Shown here piece by piece: positions 1-14,771 of a stretch of DNA of 64,000 nucleotides (within the stretch, counting starts at the first letter, position 1; every line of letters begins with the position of its first letter). The translations under genes and the position numbers were made by a program. Origin of the DNA: Halocaridina rubra (taxonomy: Eukaryota; Arthropoda; Malacostraca; Decapoda; Atyidae); the NCBI GenBank assembly GCA_037179515.1, contig JAXCGZ010022651.1:32501-96500 (forward strand), in the 5' to 3' direction. The notes under the pieces were generated by a model. It worked only from the letters and a program-made list of their open reading frames with translations, searched no databases and had not been told where the DNA came from.

Positions 1-380
1 AAATAATAAAGAAGCTACTGATATATATCTAGACAGGCTAATGACATAACAGCAAGGTCAAATTTATAACAAAATTATCAGCAAGAGCTATTTTTACCAT
101 AAGAAAATTGTAAAGAAAACATATCTGATAGGTTCACTGAAAAGGTGGAAAGGTAGGAGCAGCCTTTATATCGGGACTCTGCTTCTACACGTAAAAAAAT
201 AGTAAATAAGGTATATTTAAAATCAGCTATAAGCTAAGATATAAATTGCAAATAATCATAATCTGCAAAAGTCAAGAAGTGGGAATTATTTTTAGTTAGA
301 AAAATGACAGTTAAGTTACTAAATTAACTAATAATGCATCTAACAGCCTCTGGTGACTTTGAGCGAAACACTATGTCACA
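1..380 (-). repeat. 3' LTR of G1 (partial, window edge)
   Basis: Bases 1-380 align without net gaps to 8112-8491, with about a dozen substitutions by eye. Similarity stops at the shared GTCACA, giving the LTR a TG start on the minus strand. The rest of this LTR (about 1.6 kb) lies outside the window. No clear polypurine tract is visible to the right of base 380. Confidence 0.85.
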
Positions 381-999
381 AAGGCCCTTACTAGAGAATA
401 TTGATTTAGCAAAATTCTACTACAGAAGGCGAAAAAATAACCGAGGATGTTATTGTGACTTCAATTTTATTATGAGGGATGAGATATCCTTCTCATGGAA
501 AAGAACAAATGAACAATAAGAATGGGATCCACCACGGGAACATATCATACTATTAGGAAAAGTGAACAAGTCTTATAACAAAACATTAAATGACATGCAA
601 AACATTAAAGAAATGTTATCAAATTCAAATTTAAAGAAAATTAAAATCACAATTAGATATCAGTGAATATCAATATTTAAGTTTAAGAATGCTTCACATG
701 TAATAAGGCAATAAAATATACAAAAAAAAAATACAGTATACGCAAATGAAAAATTTGAACCAAGTCGTCATTAACATTGGCGACTGGATTTAAAACAGTT
801 TCAGCTATTCAACACTAAACTAAAATGATTCTGCCATGTTCTGGCTTTCAGAGTCCCACAAAGGGAAATATAAAACTACGATCAAAGAAATATTCTTCAT
901 CTTTTTCACTTTCGATTAGGAATAACGTTTGTACGCTAAAATAAACAAGTACAGTACAGTATTAAAGACATAAAAGTTAAACAAAAAATAAACAACACA
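381..999. other. Untranslated 3' internal region of G1
   Basis: AT-rich stretch between the RNase H stop and the 3' LTR. I see no recognisable coding sequence. The short open frame at 334-519 runs across the LTR border on the opposite strand and is not credible. Confidence 0.6.
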
Positions 1000-2477
1000 T
1001 CAGAGAAGGGATCTTTCCTGACTAGTCAAATTGAAGCTAACAGCACCAGCTTCCTCATTTGAGGGTAACGACCGTCGGCTTAGTAGATCAGCAAGGTCAT
1101 TGTCCTTGCCATGAACATGTTGGGCAGTGAATTGGAAAAGATTCAGGTAAAGTGCCCACCTTTTCAGGCAAGGATTTAGCTTGTCTGCAGTCTGTAAATA
1201 TAAGAGAGGTTGGTGGTCGGTTCTCAGTGTAAAATGTTGTCCATACAGATGGACTTCAAATTTCTTTATGGCCCAATATGCAGCTAGAGCTTCCTTCTCC
1301 ACGGTGGAGTAATTTCGCTCAGCAGGGCGAAGCCTGCGGCTTGCATATCGCACTGGAGCTACTTCTGCTGAGTTGTCTGATCAGGCTTGCAAGAGCTCGG
1401 CGCCCAGGCCTTCGTCTGAGGCGTCGGTCTGCAAGATAAATGGAAAATCAGGGTTTACCAGTTGTAATACTGGCTCACCCGCCAATGCTTCTCGGAGCTT
1501 GAAAAATGCTCTCTCCGCTTCATCTGTCCATTGGACAGGGGAGGTTTTACCTTGCTTTGATGAGGTCATTTGCTGCAAAGGGGCAGCGATAGTATTAAAG
1601 TTTGGAATGAACCGTTGGTAGAGCCGACACTACCCAGGAATGATCTCAGTTGAGTGACAGTAGCAGGTTTCTCCATATCCTTAATAGCTTGTACCCTGTC
1701 ATGTAAAGGGGACATAACTCCTTCTCCTACCACGTGGCCGAGATACTGCAATTGTGTGAAACCAATCTAACATTTGGAAGGCTTTAAATGAAGTCCATGC
1801 TGGTTCAGACGAGTGAGAACTCTGCGGAGAGTCTTGAGGTGCGATGACCAATCCTGAGAATGCACCAGGATGTCGTCTATAAAGCATGAAATATTGTCGA
1901 GATCCTGTAGTACTATCCTCATGAGTCTGCTGAAGCAGCCAGGGGCATTTACCATACCAAAAGGCATGACCCTGAACTGGTATAGACCATATCTTGTGGA
2001 AAAGGTTGTTAGAGACTTGGTAGTCTCACTCAGCGGGACTTTTCAAAATCCACTGGCCAGATACAACTTGGACAGGTAACGGGCTTGGGAGAGCAATGAG
2101 AAAATATGCTCGGCGTCAGCAATGAGCTCTCCATCAAAGTTGGTACGGGAGTTAAGCTTACGACAGTCAAGGCAGAACATGTGACTGCCATCTCACTTAC
2201 GCACTGCCAGTAACGGCGAACACCAAGGCGAAATGCTCTTTTCAACTATTCCGAGGCAGACCCAAGTGTCAAGATCTTCCTTCAGCTGTACGGACAGCTG
2301 GTGGGGAAGATTATAGGAATGCCGAAATGGCTCTGGGTCAGTCAATCTAACATGATGCTCAAGGGTAGCGGTAATGGCTGGGAGGTCGTTGAAGACATTC
2401 TCATAGTCCTCTAATAGCTTATTCAGCTGTTCCCGTTGACTCGGTTGCAGTCTGGAATTAATAATGCAATTACTCAC
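1000..2477 (-). pseudogene. G1 reverse transcriptase and RNase H (broken)
   Basis: Minus-strand coding remnant of RT followed by RNase H. Pieces in order: RT fingers at 2477-2193 (LTDPEPFRHSYNLPHQ, then SPWCSPLLAVRK), palm around 1967-1767 (MPFGMVNAPGCFSRLM and the catalytic FIDDILVHS), RT end at 1751-1566 (QYLGHVV), RNase H at 1578-1000 (LQTDASDEGLGAEL, YSTVEKEALA, LRTDHQPLLYL). A TGA interrupts the frame directly after LAVRK, where gypsy RTs usually have a lysine before DG, and further frame changes follow. The RT frame starts overlapping the integrase stop at 2474-2476 in the -1 frame, which could be a frameshift junction or decay. Lying downstream of integrase is the unusual feature. Confidence 0.85.
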
Positions 2478-4016
2478 ACTTTCCTTTCGGTGTGTGGGAA
2501 TGGCAGGATCCTTACCCCATCATCAAAAGCTAAGCTTATGTCTTCAATTGTGAGGGCGGTGGCTGCGGCCAGAGGAGCTTCTTCCAGAAAACTCCACTCC
2601 CGTAAGTCTGTCTCCACTGCAAGGGTGGAGTATTCCAATATAGGAGGTAAGGGGTGGCTATAATGGAGCACCTGTGTTGCTGCAACCTCGGAGGTTCTGT
2701 TGATGCTGAGGGCATCTACAGGGGTTGCTGAGAGTGCCAGCGCAGGATCTCTGTGGGCCTCCGGGTCCTCACAATAAAGCTTCAGCTGGTTAATGTGGTA
2801 TTTTCGGTTATTGCCATCAACATTTAGCACATAATTGTCAGGGGTCACCCGATGTACCACAGTGTGCGGTCCTTTCCAGCGTAGCATTGGCTTGCAGGTA
2901 TCTGTTTGAAGAAGTAACAGAGCTCGATCTCCGGGTGTCAGGGCACGATGCCGGGCACGCTTGTCAAAGAGGAGCTTGGCAGTCTGCAGGTGACCCTTAA
3001 TGGCTAATTGTGCAGTTTTCCAAGCCTTTTTGAGGTGAGACGAAAACTTCAAAATATACTCATGGACATCCCTATCGTCATCTTCGATGGTAGGTGCATC
3101 CCAACATTCTGCCAAGAATTCCACTGGGCCTCTGACTTTATGACCATAAATCAGCTCGAAAGGCGAGTATCCAGTAGTGTCGTGGGGCGTATCTCTGAAG
3201 GAGAAAAGTGCAGCAGGGACGTACTTGTCCCACTGCCTAGGTATATCTATCACTAGCTTGCGCAAACATCGCTTCAATGCCCCGTTATAGCGTTCGCATG
3301 CTCCATTTGATTGGGCATGATAGACACTCGTACGAATGTGCTTCATTTCTAAAAGGTTACAGAAAGCCTCGAAGTGCCTACTTGTAAACTGACTTCCATT
3401 GTCGGAAGTGACCTGCTCAGGAAATCCAACCCTGGAGCATATTTCAAATAGGGCATGAGCGACTGCTTCAGTCGTGACAGAAGACAGTGGCAATGCATCT
3501 GAGTACCTTGTTGCCAGGTCGACGTATACCAGGAGGAACGGTTTCCCCGTGGACAAAGCTGGATTAATAGGACCTAGTATGTCAATAGCGAACCTTGGAA
3601 AATGGCTCCATTGAGAGCTTAGTTATCCCCATGGGAACTTTCGGTACTGGTGCCGTAGAGGTGGATTGACAGACAGGGCAGGAGCCTACATATCTGTTTA
3701 CCTCGGCGTACATGTTTGGCCATGCAAAAGCCTTCTGAAGGACGTGCCGAGTTTTTGCTTTGCCTCTGTGTCCACTCAGAGGTAAATGGTGTGCCACATA
3801 CATAGCCTGGCGGCGCAACAAAGCGGGCACCACCAACTGTTTAAAGGTGTGGTCATCTTTAGTCACATGCCTACGAAGTACTTCATCTTCAAGGGCGTAA
3901 GTGATCTGGCCTCCTCCTCTCACTGTGAAGGTCCTTCCCTCGGTGGCCTGCTGCATCCAGCGTTTGAGGCTGGGGCAATCTTGCTGCAATTTGGCAAAGT
4001 CTGGACAGGACTTCAA
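2474..4016 (-). pseudogene. G1 integrase (one frame break)
   Basis: Integrase inserts the cDNA into the host chromosome. The piece at 4016-3582 holds the zinc-binding H2C2 region (AHHLPLSGHRGKAKT, then SCPVCQ). The catalytic core continues at 3556-2474: the first acidic residue is in FAIDILGP near 3590, reached by a one-base frame change; then TSDNGSQF (D52 of the 3556 frame) and ACERYNGALK (E88), so the D and E are separated by 35 residues as in the DD35E family. RWKGPHTVVHRV followed by YHINQLKLY is the gypsy-type GPY/F module. The protein then runs ~100 residues further before its stop, right where RT begins. Confidence 0.88.
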
Positions 4017-4058
4017 TGGCTCTAGAGGTGCATCATCTGGTAAAGGAGGGGGAAACTC

Positions 4059-5210
4059 TCAGCATTCCACATTACGTGTACTAACTGCGGCAGACTCAAC
4101 GGAGTCAGTCGGAGAATCATCCAAATTCTTGGCATCGAGGCCAGGAGTTGCTGCTGAAATGGCTTCATGTGACTTCCCCCGAGGGAAGTTGTAAGGAGAA
4201 ATGTCCTTACGGTAGAGGTCGGCCTGGAAAATAGGAACTAGGTTCAGTGCACGACCCAGCAAGACAGGGTACATAAGCCCAATCATTGCCACAGCTGGGG
4301 CTTTTCCCTTGTAGTATTTGCAATCCAGGTTAATGACACAGCAGCGTCGTATTTGGGGTGTTCCTTCAGCAACCCGCACACGAACGACTTTGCCGGTAAA
4401 ATCTTCATCCCTGACGAATCTCTCATCAACAAATATGCCATTGGCCCCTGTGTCGAGGGCTATCTCAACTTCCACACCATTTATAGTTCCTAGACATTTT
4501 GGGATCACCTGCGGATTACCCCATTCGGTGAGTTCCACATTGGCAAGTTTGTACGTAGGTTCCTCGGCGTTATCCTCAGTGGCCCTTTCTGGCCTTATAT
4601 CTACAGCATGGGCCAAGTGCATGGCCGGATGGCTTTGTGGGCCGCCGCTGTGTGAGGGAGCGTGGTGGGTCTTAGAGTTTGGCTGAAAACCCTGGGAAGG
4701 AGGAGCAGAGTAATGGCCTTTGCCTCTGAACTGCTGAGGCTTAGGTCTTACTGAGTTATCCTTCTTGACTGTGGGTGCATGGCCGTAATAAGGCTTAGGA
4801 GTGTAGTGAGGATGTGCTGGATGATGTGCGTTCTGTGAGGGGCCCTTGTACTTTTTGTTCCAGTAAACTCTATTTCCGGATGAAGGACCACTGTCTGGGA
4901 TTTCCACTCGAAGCCAAGCAAGCGCAAGCTCATGTTCACGTTGTGCTTGTGCCTCATCACGTTGTGCAAGCGCAAGCTCATGTTCACGTTGTGCTTGTGC
5001 CTCGTCACGTTGTGCTTGTGCTTCACCACTTGCTCTCTTCTCCAGCTTATCTCGGCGTTCAACCATCTTCTCATGAGCCCATTCGAAGAGCTTCTGCCCT
5101 GGGGAAAGACCGTATCTCTCACCCCTAGCAATCATTATTTCCAGGTAACGCTCCTCATCGAGTGTTTCGATGGTTTCCATGATTGTTTCCTGTGACTGCC
5201 TGGTTTCCAT
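4059..5210 (-). CDS. G1 Gag-like/protease ORF, 383 aa
   Basis: The N-terminal ~110 residues are charged and helical, with a 16-residue repeat (AQRDEAQAQREHELAL type) encoded by a 48-bp tandem duplication near 4919-5014. A basic, proline/histidine-rich middle follows, without a CCHC knuckle that I can see. Around residue 255 is IALDTGANGIFVDERFV, the aspartic protease active-site motif. Protease lies upstream of integrase, consistent with the Gmr1-type order. No classical capsid motif was recognised, so the Gag part is inferred from position. The ORF closes at 4059 and integrase resumes in another frame at 4016. Confidence 0.75.
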   Translation of the reverse strand: METRQSQETIMETIETLDEERYLEIMIARGERYGLSPGQKLFEWAHEKMVERRDKLEKRASGEAQAQRDEAQAQREHELALAQRDEAQAQREHELALAWLRVEIPDSGPSSGNRVYWNKKYKGPSQNAHHPAHPHYTPKPYYGHAPTVKKDNSVRPKPQQFRGKGHYSAPPSQGFQPNSKTHHAPSHSGGPQSHPAMHLAHAVDIRPERATEDNAEEPTYKLANVELTEWGNPQVIPKCLGTINGVEVEIALDTGANGIFVDERFVRDEDFTGKVVRVRVAEGTPQIRRCCVINLDCKYYKGKAPAVAMIGLMYPVLLGRALNLVPIFQADLYRKDISPYNFPRGKSHEAISAATPGLDAKNLDDSPTDSVESAAVSTRNVEC

Positions 5211-6444
5211 GGTGGTTTCCTAAGCAGTCAATAACGAAGTGCCAAAACAACCACAATAAAACAAATCTCTACAATCGTAGAAAAAAAAATTAAAGAATCA
5301 CACAACACCAAGGAGAGAAAAAAAATTCAACACCGAAGTTCAAACTTAAACGTAAAAGTGATTTCAAAACCTCACCATAAAAGTGACTCAAAATACAATC
5401 AAGTACAACAGCAGTAAAATGTTGCAAAACAGTGCATGAAACACTGGTAATACAGAATGGCAGTCGTACCTGCTTAACAGCAATATGTGGCAGTACCTGC
5501 GGTTATCGTGCAAATGAAAGGAATGAGCAACACAATCAAGTGCAACAGCAGCAATATGTTGCAAAACAGTGCATGAAACACTGGTAATTTAGGATGGCAG
5601 TTGTGCCTGCTTAACAGCAATACGTGGCAGTACCTGCGCTTATGGTGCAAATGAAAGGAATAAGCAACAATAAACTTTACCGACTAGCACCCAGTGCCAG
5701 AAAATACAAATAAGTACAGTATAGTGGTCGTGCCTGCGTATGAGCGCGTATATGGCAGTACCCACAAATAAAATGTCGTAAGTAAAATTCTGGAGTGTTG
5801 CCAAAAGGGCACAGATCCTATGCAAAATACACCAATGATAGGCTAACGGCTTACTAGGCAGCCAGATTACACATGTCTACTAGTAATGAGAAAATTTATT
5901 TTCAAGTGACAATTCAGACACATGAAAGGCTTAGCCTAGGCTCGATAAATGACACCAAAGTTTTTCTTCCCAACCTATGAGCAGTCAATGCTTGAATATA
6001 AAACACAATTATAAGCAAAATACTTAATATGCTTATTCCCAATTCCTAAATCCCAAGGAAATATAAACAATTCTTAACAAGTATCACCCTTTAACGGATA
6101 TATAAAAAAAGAATGCTTTAAAACTCAATCTTATCACGCAAATAAATGAAATTTTAAATAACCCGTCTTCTCGTCGTGCAAAATTTCTTAAGTCTGTTAC
6201 CACAAAATCTCATGTAGATTTCCTGAAATTTTGTTTACCACATGGGAAACAAGAAAATATTAGTTACCGTAATTAGTCTTGAAAATAAAAAATTTCTGAT
6301 CCGCAAAGTCTCTAGCGATAAAATTTTCGTGTGCAGCCTATGATTCATTCATTTTTATAATCGAGCCAATGGTAACCGGGTTTCATGGGCAATGTTAAAA
6401 AGCAATATAGAAATAAATTTATCAAAATCAGTCTGTCTGTTTGG
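5211..6444 (-). other. G1 leader with 137-bp tandem repeat
   Basis: Region between the primer site and the first ORF. A unit beginning CAATCAAGT at 5396 recurs at 5533 (period 137 bp), with a degenerate third piece after about 5670. Each unit carries TGTTGCAAAACAGTGCATGA. No credible coding sequence is seen. Confidence 0.65.
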
Positions 6445-6462
6445 GTCCCTGTTCGGGCGCCA
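6445..6462 (-). promoter_or_regulatory. Primer binding site, tRNA-Lys type
   Basis: The minus strand reads TGGCGCCCGAACAGGGAC, an 18-base complement of the 3' end of animal tRNA-Lys(UUU), the same primer site used by lentiviruses. It lies four bases (AGAT) inside the 5' LTR end, as expected for minus-strand DNA priming. This fixes the LTR border and the element's orientation. Confidence 0.93.
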
Positions 6463-6466
6463 ATCT

Positions 6467-8491
6467 TGTTGGGGGAATGGGGAGTTGTTAAGATTCTGTA
6501 TTACTAAGGGGACTCAAAGTACTGAGCTCGGTTAAGAGCTCACAAACAGACAGGACAGATATTTGTACTTGAACACCCCACCCGTATACCACTACTCGGT
6601 TAAATTAAACTCAGAATTCAACTTTCTTTTAATTTTGAAAATGCAATGACATTAAAAGAATTGAATTAAATTTTTAAAATTAAATTTTATGAAATGCTGC
6701 CTCGAATCCCGGAGGTGGTGAGCATGATTTCGTTTCCCGGCACCACAGATGTATGCCAAGACTTTGGCCTCAACTCAACGATTACCTCTGTCACACAGGC
6801 AGAGTAGAATAGAGGACACTGCAATTGCAGAAACAGAAACGACACACTGTTAATAATGGGAAATTGAAAGCATGAGCACACATATAATGAGTTTCCAATA
6901 TTATTCTACAGAATGAAAATATATTGGTTAGTCACAGCTAACCAGAAATATTTATGCTACCATAATAGCATACAAAACCATTAATTCTTTGCTAGTATTA
7001 AAGGAAAACAGTTTATTCACAATAAATGAAGAATAAGCAAGACAAATACAGTACTGTATGTATTCCTTAAATTGTGGGCAACCACAAAAGTTGCAATGCT
7101 TATTACTGATTTGCGATTAATATGGTAAAACACTCTATTTATGATAAAGGAAGAATCTACGAGATAAATACAGTATTCTTTCACTTTTGGTTATCAAGAA
7201 CTGTTTGCAATGAAAAAGAGGGTGCAAAACCACCTTTTGAAGTATTTGCAACTTATAACCCAAAACACTTTATCCCCAACATATGAAGAATTAGCAAGAT
7301 AAATACAGTATGAGTTCATTAGATTGTGGTTAACAGGAAATATTTGCAAAGCCAACAGGGTAAAATTACATTTTAATTATTTGCAGTTTAACACGTTAGT
7401 TAAATGATTAATTATTTGCAATTTATATAGCAAATAGCTTTATTCGCGAGTTTTTGACGTAAAGCACTTTATTTACGATGATAGAAAAGGGTGAAATGAA
7501 ATTAGAATTTGTTAGGAGAAGGGATAGATTTTTACGGGCTCATAACCAGTCTTCAGAGGATGAGATTTTAGTTTATCACATTCAATGAAAGAAACTTCTT
7601 AGCAATGTATATCAGCTGTAATTTCCAAGTTAAGGAATTAACTTTGGCAAGTGAGATTCCAGTTAGGCAATCTACAAAGTTTCGTTTGTATGGGAATGTA
7701 ATCTGAGAAAAAACTTGTAGGATTTAATCAGTAACGAATGTAACTTAGTCTTGAAAAAAAACAATTTGCTTGACCCACGAGCTTTACCATACACTATCCC
7801 TTACCTTGTTTGTGCCAGATGAATTCCTGTGAAGATGCCACGTAAATAAGGTTTGAAATAAACTCGACTGCTGAGGCGAGATGCTGCCTCTGGGATGTTT
7901 GGCCGCCAAATGAGGACGCTTCAATATCCCTCTTGGTGACGTCATCTGTAGGATATATTTCTAGAGCAGTAACTGGCTCTTATATCATTTAAGGACTACT
8001 TTAGTGGTGGTCCCTGGCAGGCAATTATAGCAGAGATGCAAGTTAGAGACGGTTACTGGTAAGCAATCTGTAGAACGTTCTTTGCGTTGTAGGAGACGGA
8101 TTTAAGTACTCAAATAATAAAGAAGCTACTGATATATATCTAGACAGGCTAATGACATAACAGCAAGGTCAAATTTATAACAAAATTATCAGCAAGAGCT
8201 ATTTTTATCATAAGAAAGTTGTAAAGAAAACGTATCTGATAGGTTCACTGAATAGATGGAAAGGTAGGAGCAGCCTTTATATCGGGACTCCTCTTCTACA
8301 CGTAAAAAAATAGTAAATAAGGTATATTTAAAATTAGCTATAAGCTAAGATATAAATTGCAAATAATCATAATCTGCAAATGTCAAGAAGTGGGAATTAT
8401 TTTTAGTTAGAAAAATGACAGTTAAGTTACTAAATTAACTAATAAAGCATCTAACAGCCTCTGGTGACTTTGAGCAAAACACTCCGTCACA
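6467..8491 (-). repeat. 5' LTR of G1, ~2.0 kb
   Basis: On the minus strand it starts TGTGACGGAG at 8491 and ends CCCCCAACA at 6467. Its first 380 bases match window bases 1-380. The outer edge abuts a (CA)n/(AT)n tract, so no target-site duplication can be read. AT-rich; small open frames inside are not credible. Confidence 0.82.

Positions 8492-10418
<1,927 letters not shown>

Positions 10419-10504
<86 letters not shown>
10419..10504. repeat. (AT)n microsatellite
   Basis: About 85 bp of alternating AT between the truncated 5' end of C1 and the first tRNA-like unit. Confidence 0.95.
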
Positions 10505-10507
<3 letters not shown>

Positions 10508-11553
10508 AAATAAGCAAATTACATAAGTGAAAACATGAATCATTTTTTTTACCCCGACTGGGACTCGAACCTAGGACTTATGATTACTAAGTCAAGGCGC
10601 TACCACTACACCACAGAAGGTTAAAAGGAATCCAGCCTTATAGATTATAACTGCTATACTTAGGAATGAACGCATTCTAACTGAATGCCACTATGTTCAT
10701 ATTGCAGATTTCCCAACCTTGCTCGTGGCTTCATTTTAGCATTTAATTCAATTCCCAATCTCATTCGGGCCATGAAATAACCAAATAAGCACATTACATA
10801 TGTGAAAATATGAATAATTTTTTACCCCGACCGGGACTCGAACCTAGGACTTATGATTACTAAGTCAAGGGGCTTCCACTACACCTCAGAAGGCTAAAAG
10901 GAATCCAACCTTATAGCTTATATCTGCTATACTTAGGAATGAACGCATTCTAACTGAATGCCACTATGTTCATATTACAGATTCCCCAACCTCACTCATG
11001 GCTTCATTTTAGCGTTTAATTCAGTTCCCAGTCTCATTCGGGCCATGAAATAACCAAATAAGCACATTACATATGTGAAAACATGAATCATTTTTTACCC
11101 CGACCGGGACTCGAACCTAGGACTTATGATTACTAAGTCAAGGCGCTACCACTACACCACAGAAGGTTAAAAGGAATCCAGCCTTATAGCTTATATCTGC
11201 TATATTTAGGAATGAACGCATTCTAACTGAATGCCACTATGTTCATATTACAGATTCCCCAACCTTGCCCGTGGCTTCATTTTAGCATTTAATTCAATTC
11301 CCAGTCTCATTCGGGCCATGAAATAACCAATAAGCACATTACGTATGTGAAAACATGAATCATTTTTTACCCTGACCGGGAGTCGAACCTAGGACTTATG
11401 ATTACTAAGTCAAGGCGCTACCACTACACCACAGAAGGTTAAAAGGAATCCAACCTTATATCTTATATCTGCTATATTTAGTAATGAACGCATTCTAACT
11501 TAATGCCACTATGTTCATATTACAGATTCCCCAACCTCGCTCGTGGCTTCATT
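10505..11553 (-). repeat. tRNA-like tandem array, left arm (4 units)
   Basis: Four head-to-tail units with period 272-273 bp, each containing a 70-base tRNA-like segment on the minus strand at 10551-10620, 10824-10893, 11097-11166 and 11369-11438. Each has an A-box-like TGGTGTAGTGGTAGCG and a B-box-like GGTTCGA. A perfect anticodon-type stem GACTTA/TAAGTC encloses the loop GTAATCA (would-be anticodon AAT). The acceptor stem does not pair (5' CTTCTGT against 3' TCGGGGT), so these are not functional tRNAs. The spacer (~200 bp) is shared among units. Best read as a tRNA-derived SINE-like unit amplified in tandem. Confidence 0.85.
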
Positions 11554-13088
<1,535 letters not shown>

Positions 13089-13562
13089 TGTTGACATAGG
13101 TTCTTGAAGGAAACTCTCGGTTTTGGCCTTAAAGTCTGTTACGAGAAAATATATACATATATACATACAAGAGACTATACACCTGGGCAAATGGGAGAGA
13201 CACTAGAATTGCGTGTCTACTAGGGACAAGACTGATGCATGACTGATCATAAAGTAATGCATTAGGTATGCATAGCACTTATCATTTGCAGTTCACTCCA
13301 AACCACTCCATTCACTGATTGGCTGTTCACAATACCGTGCATTGTTCTAAGGCTCTAACAGCCGAATTGGATAGCTGAAGTAAACTGTACTAGCTAACAA
13401 CCGAACTGGCAATAATAGAATATAGGATATTAGTAAAACATTAAATATGCATGGTAAGAAACAATATACATTGTACAGTAAAATATGCACATGCAATAAT
13501 GTCTGTCTGTACATTCAAACGCTCACTGTCTGTCCGTATGTATGTTCACTCCTATTTCCACA
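13089..13562 (-). repeat. 3' LTR of G2
   Basis: Begins TGTTGACATAGGTTCTTGAAGG and ends TTTCCACA (plus-strand reading). It matches 24947-25415 over its whole length with scattered differences. Confidence 0.85.
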
Positions 13563-13578
13563 CCTCACTCTCCTCCTC
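13563..13578 (-). promoter_or_regulatory. Polypurine tract of G2
   Basis: The minus strand reads GAGGAGGAGAGTGAGG immediately upstream of the 3' LTR, the expected plus-strand primer for reverse transcription. It fixes the orientation and marks this LTR as the 3' one. Confidence 0.85.
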
Positions 13579-14262
13579 ATGCTCATAGCACTATTATGAG
13601 TGGGCTCTCTTTTCCATGAGTCGAGGTGAACGATGTGGTACAGTGGTTTCATTATCTACAGGACTTTTCAATGCAGAGCAAGGGACCACAGGGACATGGG
13701 TAGAGGGTCAACACTAGGAGAGGGCACTGGATGGAGATGTCAATGATTCTGCCACCAGACTCTTCAGCTGGGAAGACGTTGCCTCGTACTTCCTGGACCT
13801 GCCGCAGCCCATAACTAATCCGACCTTTGTCTCAGCAGTGTGACATCAGGTCTTGAATTCGTACACTCATGCCGATGACAATTTGGCAAGGGGACGGGCA
13901 TGGGAATTGTACTGGTGCTTGACTTAATCAGTACGAGAGGCAGATAGGCGGTCACAGTCCTCAGTCTGGGCTTGCCATTCCTTGGAGAAGGACTCTGGGT
14001 GGATCAGAACACAGAAGTGGAAGGGGTGGCCATACAGTACCTGGGCGGGAGAGCAACCTGCAGATGTAGGGGTGTTGTGTAGCTCTAGGAGACCCCTGTC
14101 GAAGTAATTTCAGCTGATGTTTCCATTGGGCGCTGTCTTCAAAATGAGGTGCTTTATACACTTGACTGCTACCTTGGCATGTCCATTTGATTGGGGATAG
14201 TGGGGCGAGGACATCACATGGTGAAAGCTCTGATGTTCCATGAAGTTCAGGAAGTCAGCACA
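13579..14262 (-). pseudogene. G2 integrase C-terminal half (fragment)
   Basis: Reading from 14262 leftward: FLNFMEHQSFHHVMSSPHYP, then QSNGHAKVAVKCIKHLI, then after a frame change NTPTSAGCSPAQVLYGHP. This is the end of a gypsy integrase core, including the SNGHA motif in which the catalytic glutamate position reads K (usual form SNGxAE). Sequence to ~13720 has the feel of the basic integrase tail but contains stops. Homology ends abruptly at a T-run at 14263. Confidence 0.8.
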
Positions 14263-14540
14263 TCTTTTTTATTTATTCAGATAACTGTACATGGGTACGT
14301 GCACATGGGCACTCCCAGTGATATTGCAGTTGTTAAACATTACAATCTATACTTGGTTATATATAAAATATTAATAGAATTTGCAGTTAATTTTCAATAT
14401 CATAGCAAGTAATTAAGAATGAAATATAGTGTAATAATTGATTGATGGCAGAAGAGCACTCTGCGATTATTAATTAAGAGTAATATGTTGTGGCTTACAT
14501 GTATTAATAGCAGAAGAGCACTCTGCGATTATTGATAAAG
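14263..14540. other. AT-rich DNA with a short duplicated block
   Basis: No gene seen. GCAGAAGAGCACTCTGCGAT occurs at about 14447 and again near 14512, followed each time by AAGAGTAATAT, so the SINE's target belongs to a local ~65-bp duplication. Confidence 0.6.
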
Positions 14541-14771
14541 AGTAATATTTGTAACAATAGTCACCGTGGCTCAAGCGGTAGCGTCTCCGACTTTGAGGCG
14601 TCAAGTCGAGGGTTCGCGCCCCGTCACGGTCTGAGATTAGCATGGGCATGCACTCAGGGTAACAATTACATCTGCCAAAACAAGTCCTTCGCAAGAAGGC
14701 AACCATCCTAGCCCTTGGTAGAAAAGGGAATCCGTAACTTAAAACCAGAACAAGTAATATTTGTAACAATA
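14541..14771 (+). mobile_element. tRNA-derived SINE with perfect 19-bp TSD
   Basis: The direct repeats AGTAATATTTGTAACAATA at 14541-14559 and 14753-14771 are identical over 19 bases and bracket a 193-bp body (14560-14752). The body starts with a tRNA-like head: A box TGGCTCAAGCGGTAGCG and B box GGTTCGCGCCCC, followed by an unrelated ~120-bp region ending AAAACCAGAACA. The long exact duplication is the signature of LINE-driven insertion and suggests a young insertion. A 5'-shortened relative is at 47065-47223. Confidence 0.92.

Larger units (their letters stand above)
1..8491 (-). mobile_element. Ty3/gypsy-like LTR retrotransposon G1 with integrase upstream of RT
   Basis: Reading on the minus strand the element runs 5' LTR (8491-6467), primer binding site (6462-6445), leader, Gag/protease ORF (5210-4059), integrase (4016-2474), reverse transcriptase and RNase H (2477-1000) and the start of the 3' LTR (380-1, cut by the window edge). 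The domains are gypsy-like (GPY/F module after the integrase, FIDD in RT), but integrase precedes RT, as in Ty1/copia. Established knowledge: this combination defines the Gmr1-type group, first described in deuterostomes. The two LTR pieces differ at about a dozen of 380 aligned bases by eye. Several frame breaks show that this copy is dead or imperfectly assembled. Confidence 0.85.

Noticed and set aside
1373..1621. Plus-strand frames opposite the G1 Pol region (also 2436, 3008, 3786, 4318, 4814)
   Set aside because: Antisense shadows of the minus-strand integrase, RT and protease coding sequence.
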